Assembly: GCA_049792875.1 (NCBI GenBank)
Contig: JBARBI010000068.1
Span: forward strand, 1 to 64,000
Direction: 5' to 3'
From: Sulfotelmatobacter sp049792875
Lineage (GTDB): Bacteria > Acidobacteriota > Terriglobia > Terriglobales > Acidobacteriaceae
DNA length: 64,000 nt
Below, one piece after another: positions 58,529 through 64,000 of this stretch. Each line of letters opens with the position of its first letter. The stretch's first letter is position 1. The translations under genes were made by a program, and so were the position numbers. The notes below the pieces were generated by a model. It was not told the DNA's origin. It did not search any database and saw nothing but the letters and a program-made list of their open reading frames with translations.

Positions 58529-60868
58529 ATGACATTGAGCCAGCGCGGCATGCGCTGGGGAGTGCTGCTGTTGCTGGTGGCGCTTTCCGGACTAACGGCC
58601 CACGCTCGCACGCATCACGGTGAATCCTGGGCACGCGACCGTTTTGCCGCAGCGGAGCGCATGCGGGAAGCGCTCAACGGACGTCCTCTCGCCGACCGCA
58701 CCCGCCACGACTACCAGCGGGTGATCAACGCCTACCGCAACGTCTACTTTGGCGCGCCGGCGTCTACGAAGGCCGATCCCAGCGTGGTGGCGGTGGCGGA
58801 GACCCTGGTCGAGATGGGGCGGCGCTTTGACGATGACAAAATACTGAATGGGGCGATCGCCCAATACAGGTTTCTGCGGCGGGAGTATCCGGGCAGCAAG
58901 TACCGCTGCGACGCGCTATTCACGATCGGCGAGATCTATAAAGACGACCTCAACGATCCCGAGCAGGCGCGGGCTGTATTTCGGGAATTTCTGCAGCGCT
59001 ATCCGCACAACCGCCTGGTGGAAGACGCGCAGCAGGCGGTGGTGGAACTGGATCGCGAGGCCGCAGGCGACCGGAGCAAGATTGCCAAGGATTCGCTGGG
59101 CAAGGACGCCGCTGTTCATTCCGACCCCAAGCCCGACGTTAAGACTGACGTGAATGCTAGCAGCGCCGGACAGGAATCTGCGGAGGCTAGTTCGCGACAC
59201 CTGCCGCGAGTCACCGGAATCCGGCACTGGTCCACGCCGGACTACACCCGGGTCGCGATTGACCTGGAAAGCGAGATCAAGTTCGGGTCGCAGCGCATTC
59301 CCCATCCGGATCGCATCTTCTTCGACTTGCGCGGCACCAAACTGGCTTCCACGCTGGTGGGTAAAAGCTTCGACGTGGATGACGGATTTCTGAAGAAGAT
59401 TCGGGTAGCGCAGTTTCAGCCCGGGCGCACGCGGGTGGTGCTCGAAGTGGACGATCTGTCGGACTACGAAGCCTTCCTGCTGCCGGATCCTTACCGGCTG
59501 ATCATCGATATTCACGGTAAGGATATTGAGGGGAAGAACGTTCAAGGTAAGAACAACTCCAGGAGCGCACGCCGGAAAGCGTCGAAAGACACGATGGCGG
59601 AGGCTGACGTGGAAGCCTCGCCAAAATCGGGATCGCAACACGAGGCCGCCACTGGGCGAGAACCGGCTGCCGAGTCGAAAGGGGATCTGCGAGCCCAGGC
59701 AGGGGAAGCTCCCGTCACCAGCGAAGACGTAAGCGACAACGCGAAAGTTGAGCCCCAGGGGAACGCAGCCGGTTCCAAATCGCGCTCGTCGGCGCCAGCG
59801 AGTCGCGCTACAGAAAATAGCAGGACTACACCACCCGCCACCAAGGTCGTGGTGGAAGCAGACGATGACGAGACTGCTACTCCAGTGAAAGTGGCGAAGC
59901 TGAAATCGCCCGCGGGGCACTCGCGCTCATCCTCCGGCAATACCGGGTCCACCGCTGCTGCGTCTGGCAAGAAGGAATCTGCAGACGCAGATGTTCTTGA
60001 TTCCGCAGAGAAGTCTGGGGATGATGTGACAACGAGCCATCCCCGAGGGAAGTCTTCGCCGCATCTGTCGTCAAAAACGGCGACGGACCTGGATATGCGC
60101 GAAGCGAAGCCAACGGCCAGCGGAGACCGGTCGCTGATCCGTGCGCTCGGCCTGAAGATCGGCAAGATCGTGATCGATCCCGGCCATGGCGGCCACGATA
60201 CCGGAACGATTGGTCCAAACGGTCTGGAAGAAAAGGACCTGGTGCTGGAAGTGGGGCGCCGCCTGGGCAAGTTGCTGGAGACTCGACTGGGCGCGGAAGT
60301 GGTTTACACGCGCAAAGACGATACGTTCATTCCGCTGGAAACGCGCACAGCCGTCGCCAACCAGCAGCGCGCCGATTTGTTCATTTCGATTCACGCCAAC
60401 TCGAGCCAGGATCCTGGCGCCCGCGGCGTGGAAACCTACTACCTGAACTTCACGTCTTCACCGGAAGCTCTGGAAGTGGCGGCGAGGGAAAACGCGGTTT
60501 CAGAGAAATCCATTTACGAACTGCAGGATCTGGTGAAGAAGATCGCGCTGAAGGAAAAGATCGAGGAATCCCGCGAATTCGCGGGAGATGTGCAGGAGTC
60601 GCTGCACAGCGGCCTAGCGGCCAAAAGCCCCGCCATCCGCAACCGCGGGGTGAAGAAGGCGCCATTCATTGTGCTGATCGGCGCGAACATGCCTTCGATC
60701 CTGGCGGAGATCTCATTTGTCAGTAATCCTGCAGACGAGCATCGCCTGGAGACGAGCGAATACCGGCAGCGCATCGCCGAATCGCTGTATCGCGGGATCG
60801 CCAAGTATGTGGATGGATTGAGCGGAGTGAAGGTCGCCAGTAAACTGGATAAAACGGCGGGCCAGTAG
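58529..60868 (+). CDS. N-acetylmuramoyl-L-alanine amidase with AMIN domain
   Basis: 779 residues from ATG 58529 (a TTG at 58523 is also in frame). Signal peptide (MRWGVLLLLVALSGLTAHA), an N-terminal tetratricopeptide-like helical part (ERMREALNGRPLADRTRHDY and YRFLRREYPGSKYRCDALFT), an AMIN domain that binds peptidoglycan (HWSTPDYTRVAIDLESEIKF), a 200-residue Ser/Thr/Lys-rich linker, and a C-terminal Amidase_3 domain with zinc ligands in IVIDPGHGGHDTGTIGPNG, SIHANSS and the final Glu in ILAEISFVSNPADEH. It cleaves the amide bond between peptide stem and muramic acid. Confidence 0.94.
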   Translation: MTLSQRGMRWGVLLLLVALSGLTAHARTHHGESWARDRFAAAERMREALNGRPLADRTRHDYQRVINAYRNVYFGAPASTKADPSVVAVAETLVEMGRRFDDDKILNGAIAQYRFLRREYPGSKYRCDALFTIGEIYKDDLNDPEQARAVFREFLQRYPHNRLVEDAQQAVVELDREAAGDRSKIAKDSLGKDAAVHSDPKPDVKTDVNASSAGQESAEASSRHLPRVTGIRHWSTPDYTRVAIDLESEIKFGSQRIPHPDRIFFDLRGTKLASTLVGKSFDVDDGFLKKIRVAQFQPGRTRVVLEVDDLSDYEAFLLPDPYRLIIDIHGKDIEGKNVQGKNNSRSARRKASKDTMAEADVEASPKSGSQHEAATGREPAAESKGDLRAQAGEAPVTSEDVSDNAKVEPQGNAAGSKSRSSAPASRATENSRTTPPATKVVVEADDDETATPVKVAKLKSPAGHSRSSSGNTGSTAAASGKKESADADVLDSAEKSGDDVTTSHPRGKSSPHLSSKTATDLDMREAKPTASGDRSLIRALGLKIGKIVIDPGHGGHDTGTIGPNGLEEKDLVLEVGRRLGKLLETRLGAEVVYTRKDDTFIPLETRTAVANQQRADLFISIHANSSQDPGARGVETYYLNFTSSPEALEVAARENAVSEKSIYELQDLVKKIALKEKIEESREFAGDVQESLHSGLAAKSPAIRNRGVKKAPFIVLIGANMPSILAEISFVSNPADEHRLETSEYRQRIAESLYRGIAKYVDGLSGVKVASKLDKTAGQ

Positions 60869-61029
60869 GGCGGGCAACTCGTGTCCTGTCCCAAAAATAA
60901 GCGGCTTATTGAAACGGCCTGATCAAAAATGAAAGCCGCTGAAAACACTAAGGTCCCTCCACTCCGCTTCGCTTCGCTCCGGTCGGGATGACAGAGGTAT
61001 TTCGCGAAGGTGGGGGGCGGCACACTAGC

Positions 61030-61096
61030 AGCGGCTGAAGCCGAACCTCAAACAGCGTCTTGCGGCACGGCTAAAGGCGTGCCCTGATACGAATTC
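61030..61096. repeat. dispersed ATTCGTATCAGGGCA repeat, copy 2 (reverse)
   Basis: On the minus strand the block reads ATTCGTATCAGGGCACGCC with the palindrome GGCACG/CGTGCC (61064-61069 with 61078-61083) and a second CGGCT-GA-AGCCG hairpin. Same family as 46496-46563. It lies between the amidase and pilin genes. Confidence 0.65.
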
Positions 61097-61126
61097 TGCC
61101 CACGTTAGGAACGCGAGATTACCGGC

Positions 61127-61291
61127 TTACTGCAATGCGCTTCCGACTTGCGAGAAGACGTTGCCGGCGTTCGAGCCGATCAGGCGCACCGTGCCCACGA
61201 CAATAACCAGTATGACCGCCAGCATCACCGAATATTCGGCGATGTCCTGGCCTTCTTGATTCGACCAAAGATTGCGCCATGAAAAACTCAT
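61127..61291 (-). CDS. Flp/Fap-type IVb pilin
   Basis: 54-residue prepilin from ATG 61291 (AAGGA upstream). The type IVb pilin signature is exact: a short basic leader, then G before QDIAEYSVMLAVILVIVVGT (Glu at +5 of the cleaved form) and a hydrophobic helix. This is the major subunit of Flp pili made by the Tad machinery, whose CpaB and CpaE-like parts are at the window start. Overlap or adjacency with the PilZ gene upstream (17 bp) points to joint expression. Confidence 0.92.
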   Translation of the reverse strand: MSFSWRNLWSNQEGQDIAEYSVMLAVILVIVVGTVRLIGSNAGNVFSQVGSALQ

Positions 61292-61308
61292 AAGTTCATC
61301 CTTCTTTC

Positions 61309-61689
61309 TTAAACCGCCACCGAGGCTTGAGAACCCGCGGATTGCGAAGCGAGTTGGCTCTTGTATTCCGAAAAATTCAGCCCCCAAGCTTCCCGGTCCT
61401 GCGTTACCGCCTGCAGCCCGACCTGAAACTCGGATGTACCTTGCATCTTCTTCGTCCAGACCACGCGAAACTGTATCTTGCGCTGGCGATAGAAGATCGT
61501 GATCTCGTCCTGCAAATTCAACTCGCGACGGACTGACCCCAACCTGACTCCATCGGGGGTCACGTCCAGCGTATGCACGAGTTCGTCAAACGCCTTTCCC
61601 GTGCTGTCCTTGCCTTTTACTCTGACGGGAAGAACCGCCTTGGTGCGACTCCCGCGCCGCTGGTTCGAGTCCTCACTACTTGATGGCAT
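61309..61689 (-). CDS. PilZ-domain protein adjacent to Flp pilin
   Basis: 126 residues from ATG 61689 (MPSSSEDSNQRRGSRTKAVL). The R-rich RxxxR-like start (QRRGSRTKAVLPVRVKGKD) and the later D/NxSxxG-like region (HTLDVTPDGVRLGSVRRE) match PilZ, a c-di-GMP receptor. It is the first gene of a pair with the Flp pilin downstream, suggesting c-di-GMP control over pilin output or pilus assembly. A longer frame upstream to 61773 is not supported. Confidence 0.8.
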   Translation of the reverse strand: MPSSSEDSNQRRGSRTKAVLPVRVKGKDSTGKAFDELVHTLDVTPDGVRLGSVRRELNLQDEITIFYRQRKIQFRVVWTKKMQGTSEFQVGLQAVTQDREAWGLNFSEYKSQLASQSAGSQASVAV

Positions 61690-62093
61690 TCCGTCACCCA
61701 CAGCTAGTTTGCCCCCCCTTTCGCTTTGTGTGAATGGCCCCGATGTGTAGGAGCCGAGGCACGAAAGTACCATCTTCGATGCTCCGGAAAGTGCTGCCAG
61801 ATCAATGGTTTACGGGTGTTGTGAGGTTGGATGTCTGGACTCTCTGGGAAGCATCACTCCGAACTCGGCGCACTCCACTGCGTGAGGGATTGAGCGGGTT
61901 GCCCCAGAACACTGCTCCAGTCCGCGCGAGATCCCCTTCGGCTGCGCTCAGGGCAGGCTTTCCCTCGGCCTGAAAAACGGCTCCGGTCAGGATGAACTCC
62001 AAGACTGCGCTACTGCGCTGGCGAAGCTTTGGAAACCTTTCCTGCCGCTCTGTGGTCTAATTAATGGATTAGGTCTGTGTTGCGGGGCCGTTC
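61690..62093. other. intergenic region with dispersed-repeat fragment
   Basis: About 400 bases without a gene. A repeat fragment GATCCCCTTCGGCTGCGCTC through CAGGGCAGGCTTTCCC lies near 61930-61965, with an AT-rich stretch at 62055-62075 that may hold the promoter of the next gene. Confidence 0.4.
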
Positions 62094-63299
62094 ATGAGTC
62101 TTTCCCGGTCTGTTTGCGTTGTAATTTCTCTCGGATGCGTGTTGGGCCTAGCCGTCGCGGCGAATCCGGTGGCGGCCCAATCGACGGCCCGCGCTTCGGT
62201 CCAGGAGCTCATTCTGCTTCCGCAACAGTTTGGCGGATGGCAGATGCAGGGCTCGGCGCAGACCAGCACAGACCCGGCAGCCGCGGATCCTACGAATGCC
62301 GCGGTGCTGAAGGAGTATCGCTTTTCGGACTTAGCCTCTTCCACCTACTCGCGCGAGGATGGGCGCACGCTGAAGATCCGCGCCGCGCGCTTCGCCGACG
62401 CGTCGGGTGCGTTTGGCGCGTACACGTTTTACCTGCAGCCGGAGATGACGAAGGAGCAGATTGGGGATCAGGCAGCGTCCCTGGGACAGCGCGTTTTGTT
62501 CTATCGCGGGCATGTGCTGGTGGATGCGCAATTCAGCAAGGAATCCGCCATGTCGGGAGCGGAGTTGCGCGAACTGGCGGGAGCGTTGCCGCATCCGGCC
62601 GGAAATTCTGCCAACCTGCCGACGTTTATCGAGTTCATGCCGCACCGTGGCTATGTAGCGAATACACAGAAATATGCGATGGGCCCCGCTGCCCTGGCCG
62701 CGCTGGCGCCACCGGTTCCAGCCGATCTGGTGGACTTCAATGCCAGTTCGGAAGTGACCCTGGCCCGTTACAACACGTCGAGCGGGGAAGCAACGTTGAT
62801 GCTGATCTCTTACCCTACCCCGCAACTGGCTGCCGAACATCTGCGGCGCATCGACGCCGCGCACCAGATGGTGCAGCCACAGGCGGGCGTTTCGACAATT
62901 GGCAACGCAGGTCCGTTCTTCGACAAGCGCACCGGTCCCATGCTCGCAATCGCGAGTGGGCCGGTTTCCGACAGCGATGCGAAGTCTCTTCTGGGGATGG
63001 TGAACTACGAAGCGAGTGTCACCTGGAATACGCCGAGCGATAATCCTCAGGCGCGCGATCTGTACCTGCTGATTCTCAACATCGTTGTCCTGTGCGCGAT
63101 TCTCGCCGGACTCGCTGTTGTCGCTGGAGTGGCGTTCGGAGGAATCCGCATTTTGATGAAGCGTTGGTATCCCAACAAGATTTTTGACCGCCCCGAGCAG
63201 ATGGAATTCATCTCGCTCCATCTCACAGAGACCGTGGTCAAAGGGGCTGGGCAGAGCGGCACCGATGGGGGTCGCGCGGCACCCCAAAACCCTGCCTAG
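62094..63299 (+). CDS. DUF6599-like secreted/membrane protein
   Basis: 401-residue exported protein. A signal peptide (RSVCVVISLGCVLGLAVAANP) is followed by a soluble extracytoplasmic part (ELILLPQQFGGWQMQGSAQT, EYRFSDLASSTYSREDGRTL, KIRAARFADASGAFGAYTFY) that repeats as a two-lobed pattern, and one transmembrane helix near the C-terminus (LYLLILNIVVLCAILAGLAV). Only the DUF6599-like pattern of acidobacterial proteins is recognised, and function is unknown. Start ATG 62094 has no strong ribosome-binding site; the initial in-frame codons look natural. Confidence 0.7.
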   Translation: MSLSRSVCVVISLGCVLGLAVAANPVAAQSTARASVQELILLPQQFGGWQMQGSAQTSTDPAAADPTNAAVLKEYRFSDLASSTYSREDGRTLKIRAARFADASGAFGAYTFYLQPEMTKEQIGDQAASLGQRVLFYRGHVLVDAQFSKESAMSGAELRELAGALPHPAGNSANLPTFIEFMPHRGYVANTQKYAMGPAALAALAPPVPADLVDFNASSEVTLARYNTSSGEATLMLISYPTPQLAAEHLRRIDAAHQMVQPQAGVSTIGNAGPFFDKRTGPMLAIASGPVSDSDAKSLLGMVNYEASVTWNTPSDNPQARDLYLLILNIVVLCAILAGLAVVAGVAFGGIRILMKRWYPNKIFDRPEQMEFISLHLTETVVKGAGQSGTDGGRAAPQNPA

Positions 63300-63447
63300 C
63301 ACCGCCCGAACCCCGGGTAAGTGGCTTTAGATAGATCGGCTTAGGAACCTTCCCGGAGGCTTTTGTCTCAAATTGGCACACTCGTCGAGGATATTGATTG
63401 GTTTTGTAAACCATTGAAAACAAAGACATTTATTTCATAAAAATCGC

Positions 63448-63477
63448 TTGACACCCCCGTTTTTAGACTCATAAGAT
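63448..63477 (+). promoter_or_regulatory. consensus-like promoter of candidate small RNA
   Basis: A perfect TTGACA (63448-63453), an 18-base spacer and TAAGAT (63472-63477). Initiation is predicted near 63484. Confidence 0.65.
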
Positions 63478-63483
63478 TTGCGC

Positions 63484-63572
63484 AGAAAGTTTTGACGGAT
63501 TTCAAAGCTCCGTTGGAACTATTCTCCCTTGAAGAAGAGGCCGCCCAGTTGCCGGGTGGCCTCTTCGTTTTT
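63484..63572 (+). ncRNA. candidate small RNA or leader RNA (about 90 nt)
   Basis: Between the promoter above and a strong terminator lie about 90 bases without a credible ORF. The 5' part TTTTGACGGATTTCAAAG and CTCCGTTGGAAC can pair partly (ACGGA with TCCGT), then a single-stranded CCCTTGAAG stretch leads into the terminator stem. The length and layout fit an independent small RNA, or an attenuated leader for the zinc-ribbon gene 150 bases downstream. No Rfam family is recognised by eye. Confidence 0.55.
63534..63572 (+). terminator. intrinsic terminator
   Basis: GAAGAGGCCGCCC (63534-63546) pairs with GGGTGGCCTCTTC (63554-63566), 13 base pairs with one G-U, loop AGTTGCC, followed by GTTTTT and a second T-rich run. 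Confidence 0.88.
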
Positions 63573-63721
63573 GTGGTTTTTACTCTCCTAAGAGAGCGCG
63601 GGAACTAAAATCGCGGCGATAGCATGCGGAACCGGGAACTGCGCGCGGTTTTCTGCGTATCATTTGTTTGAAGTTGTTTGTGAACTCAATCGCGGGATGG
63701 GGATCATTGGGGAGGGGCATC

Positions 63722-64000
63722 ATGTTTTGCGATGGATGCGGCGGAGCGGTACAACCAGGGCAGGCGTTTTGCCCCGGATGCGGCAAGCAGATTATCGGTC
63801 CCGTTTCGGTCACACAGGGGCGCCCCGGCCGAGTGCAGGCGCACGTGCACCTGCTCGGAATCTTGTGGCTGGCCATGTCGGCATTCAACGCGGTGGGTGG
63901 ATTAATCCTGCTGGTTCTCGCCAACACTTTGTTCGCTCATCTCCACGAAATGGGAGCGCCGCCGGAAGTGCCCACCGGGTTCCTGCAGTCGCTGCTGAGC
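63722..64000 (+). CDS. zinc-ribbon membrane protein (partial, runs off the window)
   Basis: From ATG 63722 (GGGGAGGGG five bases upstream) the frame is open to the window edge, 93 codons. Residues 3-20 form a zinc ribbon (CDGCGGAVQPGQAFCPGCGK). A hydrophobic helix follows (LGILWLAMSAFNAVGGLILL). Similar zinc-ribbon membrane proteins of unknown role are frequent in this kind of genome. The small-RNA candidate lies just upstream. Confidence 0.75.
   Translation, partial: MFCDGCGGAVQPGQAFCPGCGKQIIGPVSVTQGRPGRVQAHVHLLGILWLAMSAFNAVGGLILLVLANTLFAHLHEMGAPPEVPTGFLQSLLS

Noticed and set aside
1..64000. CRISPR array or defence island
   Set aside because: No regularly spaced repeats with unique spacers and no cas or restriction genes were seen; the many repeats are irregular palindromes.

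Overview
This window looks like a chromosomal stretch from an Acidobacteriota bacterium of the Terriglobia/Koribacter-Sulfotelmatobacter kind. That assignment is inference. It rests on the high GC content, HspR-type control beside dnaK/dnaJ, Flp/Tad pilus parts, many secreted peptidases, Tat-exported sugar isomerase/oxidoreductase proteins, a zinc-ribbon Ser/Thr kinase, and very many short palindromic repeats between genes. Most genes are core or housekeeping. Accessory content is light: an integrase remnant next to a tRNA, hipBA, a dead IS200-like transposase, an orphan BrnA-like antitoxin and a PAS/CRP gene fusion remnant.

Layout. 1-2.6 kb: a CpaE-like receiver protein (open at the window edge), cpaB, a truncated tyrosine recombinase and tRNA-Arg(TCT). 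2.6-16 kb: ferredoxin with a beta-carbonic-anhydrase-like protein, purA, an ABM-fold protein, a tautomerase, ndk, sucCD, a MOSC protein, trpD, a beta-CASP RNase-like protein, an M1-like protein with rlmB, and a peroxiredoxin. 16-20.9 kb: ffh, hipBA, a flavin reductase and a transposase pseudogene. 21-28.8 kb: a histone-deacetylase-like enzyme, hspR, an APC transporter, a cupin, and dnaJ / small ORF / dnaK behind a promoter with a HAIR-like operator. 29-42 kb: Ser/Thr kinase, multi-pass membrane protein, di-haem oxidoreductase, Tat-exported sugar-metabolism pair, glmS, purS, PAS/CRP pseudogene and a LytTR regulator. 42-49 kb: GNAT, thiolase, the rpsP-khpA-rimM-trmD-rplS translation operon, a PilZ protein and rnhB. 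49-64 kb: M28, M61 and S41 peptidases, tmk, holB, a lytic transglycosylase, an amidase, an Flp pilin with a PilZ protein, a DUF6599-like protein, a likely small RNA, and a zinc-ribbon protein cut by the window end.

The most distinctive signal is the repeat content. Several unrelated loci carry two short hairpins placed head to tail. In at least two genes (ffh and the M28 peptidase) such a hairpin pair lies inside the reading frame and is translated as an extra peptide. This resembles the Rickettsia palindromic elements that insert in coding sequence. A third gene (the deacetylase) has an unexplained in-frame extra segment of about 33 codons. A second notable signal is a compact transcription unit at 63.45-63.57 kb: a sigma70-like promoter, about 90 nt without a credible ORF, and a strong intrinsic terminator. 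This is a candidate small RNA or leader RNA.
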